A stretch of DNA of 64,000 nucleotides, taken from assembly GCF_000204055.1 (NCBI RefSeq), contig NW_006768773.1, positions 484,103 to 548,102 of the forward strand, given 5' to 3'. This document shows positions 10,101-19,417 of the stretch, piece by piece. The position numbers and the translations under genes are program-made. The notes below the pieces were generated by a model. The model was not told the DNA's origin and searched no databases. It was given only the letters and a program-made list of their open reading frames with translations. Source of the stretch: Melampsora larici-populina 98AG31. Its lineage: Eukaryota; Basidiomycota; Pucciniomycetes; Pucciniales; Melampsoraceae. Within the stretch, counting starts at the first letter, position 1, and each line of letters opens with the position of its first letter.

Positions 10101-11363
10101 GAAGCTAACGCTCAAGATGAAAGAATCACTAATCTGATAAACTCAGTTACAAACCCCATCTCATCGGATATGAAGAAACTCTCTAGATCTTACAAAGTTA
10201 AGGATGGCATTCTGTACAAACGTGGAAAAATTGAGGTGCCAAATGACGATGATATCAAATTTCATATTGTTAAATCTAGACATGACACTTTATTAGCAGG
10301 TCATGCAGGACGTAATAAAACTCTGAGTCTTACGAAACAATGCTTTTCATGGCCCTCGCAAAAAGCCTATGTTAACCGCTATGTGGATGGCTGCGACTCT
10401 TGTCTTCGCACTAAATCAACCACACAGAAACCTTTTGGAACCCTTCAACCGCTACCTGTACCGGCTGGACCTTGGACGGACATTTCTTATGACTTAATTA
10501 CGAAGCTACCAGTGTCAAATGGGTATGACAGTATACTTACGGTGGTGGATAGACTCACCAAAATGTCACATTTTATTCCATGCAAGGAAACGATGAAGGC
10601 GGAGGACTTAGCTGATTTAATGATTCGCAACGTGTGGAAGTTACACGGCACACCTAAAAGTATTGTGTCAGACCGCGGGAGTATATTCATCTCTAAAATC
10701 ACTAAGGAACTTGACAAACGACTGGGCATTAACTTACATCCTTCAACAGCGTTTCATCCAAGAACGGATGGCCAGTCTGAAATTGTGAATAAAGCAATTG
10801 AAACTTACTTACGACACTTTGTTGACTACAGACAGGATAACTGGGAGTCTTTATTACCGACAGCAGAGTTCGCTTACAACAATCGAGATCACGACTCCAT
10901 CGGGGTATCTCCGTTTATGGCAAACTACGGTTTTAATCCCATTTTCAATCAAGTCCCATCACCAGAGCAGTGTATCCCATTAGTTGAAGAAAGATTGAAA
11001 TTACTTAAAGAGGTACAAAAAGAGCTAACTGTTTGTCTACAATTATTGCAGGACACCATGAAACATCAATTCGACAAACACGTACGAAAAAATCCACGGT
11101 GGAACGTAGGAGATGAAGTTTGGCTGGACTCAAAGAATATAACGACAACGAGGCCAAGTCCCAAATTGGGACACAGATGGCTAGGTCCCTTTAACATAAC
11201 TAAAGCCATTTCTGACTCTACTTACGCCCTGAATTTACCTATTTCCATGAAAGGAATACACAATGTATTTCACGTGTCTTTACTAAGAAAACACAATCCT
11301 GACACAATTCATCAAAGAGCGCGTAAAGAAAGCCCAGCAATCGAAATCGAAGGTGAAATATAA
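7083..11363 (+). CDS. pol: Gypsy pol polyprotein (PR-RT-RH-IN), truncated before the chromodomain
   Basis: Pol copies and integrates the element. The frame is open from 7083 and overlaps the end of gag in the -1 frame; there is no good ATG, so frameshift translation is likely. Counting residues from 7128, visible parts are an aspartic protease (DSGATHD, about 56), a long spacer with three repeats of a DEGAAIVID-type module, RT with YLDD (about 640), RNase H (ECDCSDFALGA, about 787), the integrase zinc-binding segment (HAGRN..CDSC) and a DDE core (D in WTDISYD, D in VSDRGS about 1180, E in QSEIVNK about 1216). A 221-bp tandem duplication shifts the frame, so the protein ends at IEGEI instead of entering the chromodomain. 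Confidence 0.93.
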   Translation, partial: SSRIVEKWRCSGLSDVPNLSHDGVIAEIELGASRIITCNANDPRVFLKCSLSTSQKPRATSTTSFSTLFLVDSGATHDVLSETFAHRTGLIDRAVRATRIVTGFDGSRSHASYETDLFIHHDSSPTHFIITRIKDSYDGILGIPWIRRNHHLIDWISGKVHLDHTTIATANAVSSNPQPPSPAQGLEPARDVRNTDEGAAIVIDTHQPPQCEYDTPTSQISFETVGKLCLSPKLQTPPTQSLEVPTPTIDCSKNVDLHPNLEVSKVDISLVTPAAEITASSDPSPPSPGHEIEPVREARQNDEGMCIVDDTLTSPQGESATFIVPSFCESASKQVSIPKSQIKQQDDNVTTETHSKCVQPTGLSYAAVVTASSIPNRSLVEPRVEPQGHIRKCDEGAAIILDTHQPPQCEFERVPSSISLEAAGQFLRPQNRHLDISATKASWSTSARIAADEKSKVPVKTVEQMVPSCYHRHLHLFQKSRAQCLPPRRKYDFRVDLIPGAQPQAGRIIPLSPAEEAVLDEMVNTGLANGTIRRTTSPWAAPVLFTGKKDGNLRPCFDYRRLNALTVKNRYPLPLTMDLVDSLLDAEEFTKLDMRNAYGNLRVDEESEDILAFICKQGQFAPLTMPFGPTGAPGYFQFFIQDIMVGRIGKDTAAYLDDTMIYTKKGVHHEKAVDGILEIFDKHQLWLKPEKCEFSRSEVEYLGLIISKNKVRMDPAKVKAVRDWPAPKNTNELQRFIGFANFYRRFINQFLKTTRPLHDLTKLNTHYEWNENCQRSFESLKTAFTSAPVLKIADPYRAFILECDCSDFALGAILSQRSDDDGEIHPVAYLSRSLIQAKRNYEIFDKELLAIVASFKEWRHYLEGNPNRLEVIVYTDHRNLETFMSTKQLTRRQARWAETLGCFDFIIKFRPGRKSSKPDALSRRPDLKPPEDERLTFGQLIKPENIGPDTFPTELASIDAFFMDESIDLEDAEHWFEVDVLGVSDADIDAIDDDILSDTTIIQRIREANAQDERITNLINSVTNPISSDMKKLSRSYKVKDGILYKRGKIEVPNDDDIKFHIVKSRHDTLLAGHAGRNKTLSLTKQCFSWPSQKAYVNRYVDGCDSCLRTKSTTQKPFGTLQPLPVPAGPWTDISYDLITKLPVSNGYDSILTVVDRLTKMSHFIPCKETMKAEDLADLMIRNVWKLHGTPKSIVSDRGSIFISKITKELDKRLGINLHPSTAFHPRTDGQSEIVNKAIETYLRHFVDYRQDNWESLLPTAEFAYNNRDHDSIGVSPFMANYGFNPIFNQVPSPEQCIPLVEERLKLLKEVQKELTVCLQLLQDTMKHQFDKHVRKNPRWNVGDEVWLDSKNITTTRPSPKLGHRWLGPFNITKAISDSTYALNLPISMKGIHNVFHVSLLRKHNPDTIHQRARKESPAIEIEGEI
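7668..8312 (+). repeat. Threefold repeated module inside pol
   Basis: Between protease and RT the protein repeats a module of roughly 90-105 residues three times. Its hallmark DEG..IVD(T/D)..PPQxE starts at nucleotides 7668, 7986 and 8262. Copies 1 and 3 are almost identical in DNA over about 50 bases; copy 2 is diverged. The blocks before (A/VSS.P..P) and after (F/S..S..KQ/KL..PK) the hallmark also correspond. The function is unknown. Confidence 0.75.
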
Positions 11364-11577
11364 CGACAACGAGGCCAAGTCCCAAATTGGGACACAGATG
11401 GCTAGGTCCCTTTAACATAACTAAAGCCATTTCTGACTCTACTTACGCCCTGAATTTACCTATTTCCATGAAAGGAATACACAATGTATTTCACGTGTCT
11501 TTACTAAGAAAACACAATCCTGACACAATTCATCAAAGAGCGCGTAAAGAAAGCCCGGCAATCGAAATCGAAGGTGA
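11136..11577 (+). repeat. 221-bp tandem duplication in pol
   Basis: The block from the integrase C terminus is present twice with an offset of 221 bp and essentially one substitution (AGCCCAGC versus AGCCCGGC). The junction falls at a short GAA microhomology. 221 is not divisible by 3, so reading from copy 1 into copy 2 changes the frame and meets TAA at 11361-11363. Confidence 0.95.
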
Positions 11578-11782
11578 AGAAGAATGGGAGGTGTCAGCAA
11601 TATTAGACTGTAGAATGAGAAGAAATAAAAAAGAATACTTAGTAAATTGGACGGGGTTTAATTCAAGTCACGACTCATGGGAACCGGAAGCAAACCTCAA
11701 GAATTGTAAAGATTTATTGAAAGAATTCAAAATAAGATTTCCAAATGCAGAAAGGATAAAGAAGGCACGGAGAAGACGGTGA
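11387..11782 (+). pseudogene. Detached 3' end of gypsy pol with chromodomain
   Basis: This frame carries the second copy of the duplicated integrase C terminus (GPFNITKAISDSTYALNLP, VFHVSLLRKH) and continues into a chromodomain: EWEVSAILDCRMRRNKKEYL, then VNWTGF and SWEPEANL. Chromodomains steer chromovirus integration to chromatin marks. The duplication puts it out of frame with the rest of pol, so it is translated only if there is frameshifting or another start. The stop at 11782 is followed by the polypurine tract and 3' LTR. Confidence 0.85.
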
Positions 11783-11863
11783 GAGGGCTAAGCTTTTTCC
11801 CACGTGGTTTTTTAATGCTGCCCGGGGAAGCATGCAGAGCTTGCAAAAGGGAGCTTGGGCATT

Positions 11864-11873
11864 AAAAGGGGGA
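11864..11873 (+). other. Polypurine tract
   Basis: AAAAGGGGGA, three bases before the 3' LTR, is the expected primer site for plus-strand DNA synthesis. Confidence 0.8.
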
Positions 11874-11876
11874 TAA

Positions 11877-12053
11877 TGTTATGACTCTACCTGTGAAAGG
11901 TTCAACACGCATGTCACACATAGTAGACTATTTGTATATACGTCACTAGCTCATACTGTCCTATTTCCTTCATGCGACAATCTTATAATAGAGACCAGAT
12001 GACCTATTGATTCCTCTCTTCTGTTGACAAGATCCACACCTAAGGCCTTAACA
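11877..12053 (+). repeat. 3' LTR
   Basis: The 177-bp repeat is identical to the 5' LTR except for one base near its end. The target duplication GAAAT follows at 12054. Confidence 0.97.
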
Positions 12054-12287
12054 GAAATACTGATAATGATTACTTGCAAAGAGCTATCCAAATGCATAGC
12101 AGACACTGCTTCACCATTAGTGATGATTTTTTTATGTACCTAATTGAAAGAATAACAGCAATACTGCAATTTCTGTGCTCTATTTTGTGATTGCAGAGCA
12201 GTTTTTGGCCCACAATAGCCCTGCTATATATAGCAGAGCCTGTGCACCACATTTTGAGGATGGAAAGCGCCCATAGGGCAGTGGGAT

Positions 12288-14210
12288 CTGTTGTGATTAT
12301 TTTAAATCATTAAGCAAGAAAATTTGAAAGTTTATTATATCATTTATCAACATCAAGTTTTATCTCAGGAGATCTTGATGACTCATCTTATCATTTCACC
12401 GGTGTATCATTTAGTTATAGGTTTTCAGGTTACCTGATAATTTCTACATAATTTAATATCAAGCTCTTTCAGTATATACATTAAAATCATTTGTCATTAA
12501 TTCTTAGAAGGTGATTAGGAAAATAAATTAATTAAACATAGAACGATTGAAAGATATAGGTAAAATAAAATTGGAAATGGTTTCTAGGGTATCAAAAGAG
12601 GATCTATTGGGTTAATAAAAATTTTAGGAGGGTAATATTGTAAGGGTATGCCTTACAGATAGCACTTATACAGGTATTATGGGTTTAGAGATCAGAGTGT
12701 AGTTGTTTACTTGCCCTGGCTCCAGTGATTCTCCTTTCCCTTAGGAGACTCTCCACACGGAGCCAGGTACGTTATTCTCTTAGTCTTCTTATTTCATCAC
12801 TCTTGTGTGTTTATTGTTGTGTTAGTGGTTACTGATTAGAGGAGACTCTCCACACGGAGCCAGTTTTGGGAAATATAGGTTCTTTTTGTTAGGTGAACTT
12901 GCGCTTTTGAGCAGATTCACCATCCCAGTGAAGGTTCCATTCACCCGAACCTTACAAATATTGGTTAGCAAGAGCTTTAATCAGAATGGTTGATTGAGAA
13001 AGAATGAAAGAAAAGTGAAGAATAGAGGGAAAAAACTTACAAAAAGTGGTAAAGAGGTGTTTCATGGGTGATTTTAGATATGTAGAGGTGTGATTAGTAA
13101 TCATAAATGACAGGAAAGGTTTTGGGGTTGTTTTAGAGTTATTCACGAGAAAAGATTGCCTTATCACATTGGATATGTGAAGAAGGAAGAGTGGAAAGGA
13201 GTAAAACAAAGAAAACATGATCTCAAAAGTGAGAAATTGTGGAAATGAGTAGTTTTTTATTAGTAACATATATCAAGTCTTGTCTGATAAACCCAAGTAA
13301 TAATTCAATAAACACAGAATCAGTTTTTTGAGAATGTACAACCTTTAAATCAAGAATATTGTAGATGTTATGAAAGGGTTGTCAGGAGTAAATGACAAAA
13401 GAGTGATTTTCAAATTTGAACATTGGCTTATATGTAATTGAGGGAATCCGGCTGTATCATGGGTTTTGGCTTACACCACCATGTGTAACATGGCTCATTC
13501 ATATGCAATCTTCTTCAAAACCTGAGTTTATCAATCTGTACAACTTACTTACTTCATCCTTACTCATCAGAAATATATCATGAGACACCATAGATTGATC
13601 AGAATCATGAGATCTTTACAATGAGCTTTAGTAAGAGTTCTTAAGATTTGAAAGGAGGTTTTTGTCAAAAATGATTGTGTTTTGAGGTTGTTGACCATTG
13701 TTAAAAGTCTGTGATCAAAGTTATATACTTTTGAGAGGAAGATTTGGGTTGTTTCCCCCCCTTTTTCTTGAGTTTTACAACATTATCATTTTGTCCATCA
13801 TCCTAAACTTATTTTGATATTACCAGGTCACTTAAATACACCGTTTATTACAATTATAAAGAGAAATTTACTCTATTAGTGAAGGTTGTAGACTTTCAAA
13901 GTCAATTAGGAATAATATCAATAGGATACTGAGCTTTCTCTTCTGTTATCTGACTGGAACAACACTAAAAGTGTTGAGAACATTTAAAATCAGGTGCTTT
14001 GAACTTTCAAAAACTCATGCTTTTGTCCTTTGAATCATTCTAAGATACTTTTCACTTGTCCTCATCAGTACTCATTCAACAGAAGCTATCTCTGATTGTC
14101 TTGTTTTAGGAGGGTGGTCCATAGACACTTTTTGTCATGTCTTTACTTGTATATTTTACCCTTCCTGCTCTGTATAACTCTTGTTGGGTTATATGTTTTA
14201 CAGCACTGCA
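12288..14210. repeat. Dispersed repeat, copy B
   Basis: This is the diverged homologue of copy A (1509-4337), in the same orientation and without the CACTA-like insertion. It ends with the same hairpin-forming CTCTGTATAACTCTTGTTGGG. Inside are two direct copies of GGAGACTCTCCACACGGAGC about 96 bp apart (near 12745 and 12839), absent from copy A. No gene is supported. Confidence 0.6.
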
Positions 14211-16076
14211 ATAAACCAAGAAAATCAAGATCCTCAAATAGGACGGTGACCTTGTAATAGCCAGAAAGCAAGCATCAATCTTACCTCTCTGAACACCAAA
14301 GAAGATAAGAACAGGATCATACCTATTAAGGTTAGAAACAGACAAAAGCAAATATAGAAAAAGAGAACTAATAACATAGAAAAGAAAACAATTCAATGAT
14401 CTGAGTATTCAGATTGGAGAAGAACAAAATTGAGCCAATTACACACCAGCCTGTTCCTCAGTGAACTGACAAGGAAACAGTAGCATATTTGGAGTAAGTT
14501 CTATCTAAATGTGATATGTTAGTAAGATTGAATTAGGTGTGACATTTGTATAGCCTGGGTTTGAGTCTATGTAATCAAGTTCTATCTGTAATTTGCTTAA
14601 TGTGTTTGAATGTTAAGTTATATTCTAATAAGCACTCCATAATGGGCCAGGGCCAGGGTTTCTCCACTATATAGCAGAGCCATACCATAACCTCAAGGAT
14701 GTGTCCTTTTTTATTTGACTTATTATACACAACACCAATGAGGTCAAATCCCATTGTGTTGTGTAGCGGTTGCAGTATTGGTGAAAACACTGCCACTATA
14801 ATATTGTTAAAAGACATTGTTTCCCAGGTTGAAGTTTGTATGGCACTGCTATGTCTTGATCAACTGTTGAAGACATGGTCGATTTCTTTTGCATGTCTGA
14901 TGATCTAGTAGTGTGTGCTGAAAAAGGCATGCAGCTCAAAAACAAATAAAGTGCCATATGTTGGCTATGTTAAGTGCAAGCCATATGATACCTCATGCAA
15001 GGCCTTCCTCAATCCATCCATCACAAGATAAATGCTTTCTGGGAAGCTTCCTTTAGACTCTTGATAGGATGTCATATCAACTGCAAATCATCTACCTCTC
15101 AGGTTTTCTACCTCTCTTCTGACTCACCCCAAACCAATTTGTACAAGTCACCTCACTGACACTGGCCTTGTATTGACTCATCCTACATACTATATGTAGA
15201 CAAGTCTGTCCATTTGTAAACTATATCATCAATGTATGTGCAAGAATGCTCAAAGGGGAATTTTGACATTGGTGAATTGAGTAGTTTGTATGTACTTGAT
15301 GACGACTCACTGATCTGTGAACCCGCTATATATTGAGCTTGCATTGCCTGCTTTATGATGACACCTTTGAAGAAAATGTTCAACTTGAACAAAAGATCTT
15401 GCTGAAGAGCAGTCTACAAACTATTAGAAGTACATGTCCCCATGCCTAGGAATTTCAATCATTGGGTTTGTGACAAACCCTGGTCTGCCACTGCAGAGCT
15501 TGAATGATTACATAAACCACTTGGAGGGGACTGTACAACATGGATGGAAGTTTTGAGGTCAAAAGGAGTTGATGGTCCCATGCAAGCAAATGGAATATGG
15601 GCTTGAGTCAAAATCAGTGCAAGTTCTGATTTTGATCACTTGCTGTGTAAGTTCAATGACAAACTCAAGATTCATCACACAACTTTTGGCTTTCAAAGGA
15701 TACATGGTTTTGATTTTGTGCACATCCTGCAGTGATGATAACAGACAGGTATCCTACTTCCAAGCCATTGTACAAAAACACAAAATGGATTGACACACTC
15801 AATATTTTCTCCATACGGAAACTTGGTGACTCTTTGTAGATCCCAATCCTTCTAGAAATGTTCTGCTTTGAGACATATTCTTTTGCCTCGCCATTGGCGT
15901 GATTGATTTCAGACCTCCAGACATCGTCACTAGGCAAGATAAACAGATGCAGGTTCGATTATGCTGACAGATATGTGAAAGGGCAGATCAAGAGGATATC
16001 AGAGGAGTCTAAAAAGGCTTGTGGTCTGCTAGAACAATTCGAATATTTTCTTGGAGCAGGATTGAACAAGGGTTAT
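14211..16076. other. Unassigned region, possible decayed minus-strand gene
   Basis: No feature is firmly supported. On the minus strand, frames at 15937-15665, 15392-15183, about 15090-14940 and 14817-14575 read like ordinary soluble protein (for example PSDDVWRSEINHANGEAK) but are broken by stops and frameshifts. I do not recognise the family. They may be remains of a transposon or host gene. Confidence 0.3.
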
Positions 16077-16235
16077 CTATGAGAGGTCTGGCTTTGATGA
16101 AGACTCTTCAGTTGTGGGCTTTTTGCCTGACTGATCAGTTGTCGAGTCGGGGGTAGTGTCTTCAGATTCGGGTTTGGTCGGTTCCGGCTTCAAGTTCGGC
16201 TGTTGATCTGAGTGATGGACAGAGGGAAGTGCCAT
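16077..16235 (-). CDS. Small P/S/T/E-rich ORF: separate gene or last exon of the DnaJ gene
   Basis: From ATG 16235 the frame gives 52 residues of low-complexity, polar sequence (PEPTKPESEDTTPDSTTD..) ending KPDLS at a TAG. It has the composition of the C-terminal tail of the neighbouring DnaJ protein, so it may be an extra exon. The minus strand also has TATATATAG about 130 bp upstream, as for an independent promoter. Nothing shows a function. Confidence 0.35.
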   Translation of the reverse strand: MALPSVHHSDQQPNLKPEPTKPESEDTTPDSTTDQSGKKPTTEESSSKPDLS

Positions 16236-16658
16236 ATAATTTCCAGAAATCAATAAAAGTTTTCCAAACAAAGCGGAAATTCAGGATAGGTAGGTGTATC
16301 TCTAACACGGACGGGAATGCGATTAACGGGTATCACGAGGAAAGAGAGTGGGAAAGTGGCGGGTCTATATATAGTGAGTGTTGTCAGGGGGGTTTCAATC
16401 CTGCCCAAACAGTCTCTTCACGGAGGTGGCCAATCTATTGAACAGTCCACTAGATTCGTCTATTCGGAATTGAAAGCAAAGTATACAACGAGCATCATAT
16501 CAACAGTCTTCCTTCAATGCGGACCTTCAAACCAGCTTTTACACTGAGTAAACTGGTATGGGCGTCGATTGTTGCAACGGTATTGTCAAGGATAAAAAGA
16601 CCGCAAAGTGGTCTGAGTGGAGAGAAAGGGGAAGGGAGGTTGGAACAAATGTAAGATA

Positions 16659-18571
16659 TCATGTCTGCTCACCATTTGAAGACGGAGGTGGCGGTGTCGA
16701 GGTGGAAGCTGATGAGTTGGGTCTGGCAGCCTTGTTTCCTTCTGTAGCAGCGACGTAGGCCATCAGGGCTTCTCGTTGGTCGGGGTTCAATGAGCTAAGA
16801 AGATAGAAGCAAGGTCAGTTGAGTGAAGCCAAGTCATGATCATAAGCGAAAAGAACCGTTGAAGAAAATCGGCGTACCGAGGTATGGTGACATTGAATTT
16901 GACGATCAGATCGCCTACCCATTGCTTGTAAAGGTGTTTGACACCTCGGCCCTTCAGCACAAGTTCTTCACCGGGCTGAGTGCCTCTTGGAACGTGTACA
17001 TCAACCTCATTGTCTAGTGTCGGTACGCGCACAGTTCCGCCTAGAAGAGCCGAGTGGAAAGGAATCTTGACTTCGGTGTAGATATTGCTGCCTTGTCGCC
17101 TGAATATCCGCGATGGCGCCACATTGACTCGGACATACAGATCACCGGGTCGGCCGTGTTTACCCCCGCCAACGGGTGCATTACCCTGAGCAGATAGCTT
17201 GATCTTCATTCCATCTTCAACACCTGCAGGTATTTTCACTTCTACTTCTTTCGAGTCTCGAACTTTGCCGACACCGCCGCAAGTTGAACAAAGATCCTTT
17301 TCAGCAATTCGAGTACCCGAACCGCTGCAGCTTTGACATGTACTGGCCATAGTGAAACCAGACTGCACCACAAAGGTAATTGTTCCAGTACCCTTACAGG
17401 GCGAGCAAGTCTGAGCTTTGGCACCTTCACGGGTTCCGGCACCTTTGCACTTTGGACAATCTACAATAGGAGTGACGGATACGGTCCGAGTTGTACCCTT
17501 GGCCATTTCGGCAAAAGGAATAGTGATCGAGGCCTCCAAGTCATCCCCGACAAAGACTTGATTTTGAGATTGCTGTCCAGACCGACCAGACCGACCTCCA
17601 CCAAAAGCGCCAAAAAGGCTGCTGAATACATCCCCTGGATCACCGCCAAACATATCACCAAAGGGAGATCCTGCGCCAAAGCCGGCACCGGAGCCAAATG
17701 CATTCGGATCAAATCCAGGCTGTTGTGACATAGGTCCAAAGCGGTCGTAGGCCGCACGCTTTTGCTCGTCGCTCAAAGTCTAATTTCAAGAAAATCCATG
17801 ATGCGGTTCAGTTTGAAGTGATTGATCAAAGTCAGGCGAAACAGCGTACATCATAAGCTTCTTGAACATTCTGATATCGTTCTTTAGCACCAGGCTCCTT
17901 GTTAACATCGGGGTGGAATTTCTTGGCGAGCTAAACTTCGAAATGTGGGAAAATTGATTAGAAGTTGCAAAAACATATGGGAAAAGTAATGTCATTTGTC
18001 ACAGGTCATTCCGCTCACAGAGTAATACGCTTTTTTGATTTCGCCTTGTGCTGCATCTTTCTTGACACCAAGCACTGAATAAGGATCCTTGGAGTCGGCT
18101 TGATGAGGTCGAGAGGAATGAAAGTTACGCTGAATTGAAGGCTTCAAGGTGAGGTTCCAGACCAACAGCTTCAGTGGGATGAGGCATGCAAGGACTTACC
18201 CTTTGAAAATGAGATGCCGTGTTAGAGGGACAACGGTGAAGTGATTGAGAATATGTTCGAGCCTGAAGGTGAGAGGATAGAATCTGGGGGCGTGGAATAT
18301 TATTTTGAGCCGATCGGTCCGTATGAGAAGAAACCAGCGAGACTGGTGATTTCAAACAACGGCAAGAATGGAAAGTGAGCGATAATCGAGTTGATGACAT
18401 TTGCATGTCTTTTGAATAAAATCCAGTGATGAGATATGAAGTGTTTCTCGATGATAGTAGTGATATTGCTGCTTGATGATGATGATGTATGGTATCTTGA
18501 GCTTGAGCTTGAGCTTCACCTTGAGCTTGAGGAAAGGCTGATGAAGCTGTTTTGATGAAACTGTTGACCAA
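16659..18571 (-). CDS. Mitochondrial DnaJ/Hsp40 chaperone (MDJ1-like), 5 exons
   Basis: This is a type I Hsp40 that would stimulate Hsp70 in the mitochondrial matrix. Exons 18571-18200, 18129-18019, 17930-17850, 17779-16878 and 16794-16659 join in frame to about 533 residues; yeast Mdj1 is about 510. Order: a long R/S-rich N terminus that fits a targeting sequence (..RRNFHSSRP), a J domain (DPYSVLGV.., HPD in KKFHPDVNK), a G/F-rich linker, four CxxCxGxG zinc motifs ([32 protein letters not shown]), then the DnaJ C-terminal domain ([21 protein letters not shown]). The end is uncertain: it reads SSNGEQT-stop, but GTGAGC there could also be a splice donor to a further exon. Confidence 0.92.
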
Positions 18572-18749
18572 AAAAACTCCAAGGTGCTTCTCAAACTTTC
18601 CAGATCATGCGTGAAAAAATCGAAGACCTGTATTGCAACATAGGACTGTATTGGAGAAACCCTAACCTGTTTTGTCCACTTAATATCTATTGTAATCGCA
18701 AACGAGTAAGTTACACGTTCGAGATGCTAAAAATATTAACCTAAGATGG

Positions 18750-18780
<31 letters not shown>

Positions 18781-18949
18781 TGTATTTTTGCTTTATTGCA
18801 TATTACACTATCTAAGCAAGTAATTAATTACAAAGACTAGTACACTTGAAAGACAGTCATCTAGTCGGTGACTTGAGTGAGAAGTGTCTTTAGATCGTTA
18901 CGCAATGAGGCAGCTATCTTTTTTAGACTTTTTTTTTTTTGAGAGAAAA

Positions 18950-19240
18950 ACAGTGACAATATAGGTCGTTTACTCATCCCCAATCTAAGGTGGAAGGTAA
19001 GGATCCTAGGGATTGTGTGTGCTGTCGGGGATGTTTACCATTCGCGACTCATCTCTAGATATCCTACAAATGCAGGGAATCAAGCAACAGTGACAGTTTA
19101 GCCCCACAGACTCATCCCCAATCTAAGGTGGAAGGAAAGGGAAACTAAGACGTGTATGTGCTGTCGGTGATTGTTTACCAATCGTGACATCGCTTTCATA
19201 TGCATTAACAGTGACATTTAGCCTAAGTTACTTATTCCAC
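18950..19240 (-). repeat. Imperfect tandem repeats in LINE 3' UTR
   Basis: On the plus strand ACTCATCCCCAATCTAAGGT recurs about 136 bp apart (near 18972 and 19108), each copy after ACAGTGACA and before TGCTGTCGG. A third, shorter copy starts near 19208. LINE 3' UTR repeats can serve in RT recognition; that is an inference here. Confidence 0.75.
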
Positions 19241-19417
19241 GTCTTGTTTAAACGGGTAAGACTAGCTTGAATGTTTGTTGAGGAAGTATCTTTTTTTTTT
19301 TCCCACTATTTGCTGACCACTCGTCCCCCAATTCAAGGAAGGAGGTGGGGCATCTAGTTTGTCGGGTTAACAGCTTTGGAAGATATTGCTACGTTGATAT
19401 TGCGGATCATCAACATT

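Larger units (their letters stand above)
5546..12053 (+). mobile_element. Complete Ty3/gypsy LTR retrotransposon (chromovirus type)
   Basis: The element is 6508 bp, bounded by 177-bp LTRs (5546-5722 and 11877-12053) and by the 5-bp target duplication GAAAT (5541-5545 and 12054-12058). The LTRs start TGTTA and end TAACA and differ at one position (GGG for AGG near the end), so the insertion is young. The order gag, protease, RT, RNase H, integrase, chromodomain is that of chromoviruses. It carries a nonsense codon in gag and a 221-bp internal duplication that cuts off the chromodomain, so this copy is probably not autonomous. Confidence 0.97.

Noticed and set aside
17333..17728. 131-residue plus-strand ORF
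   Set aside because: It is antisense to the zinc-finger and G/F part of the DnaJ gene, where the minus strand has four CxxCxGxG motifs.
18947..18952. Second short T-run as an alternative LINE poly(A) tail
   Set aside because: Only the 27-T run at 18750-18776 adjoins the CCTAAGATGG duplication, so it is the true tail; the others are internal.
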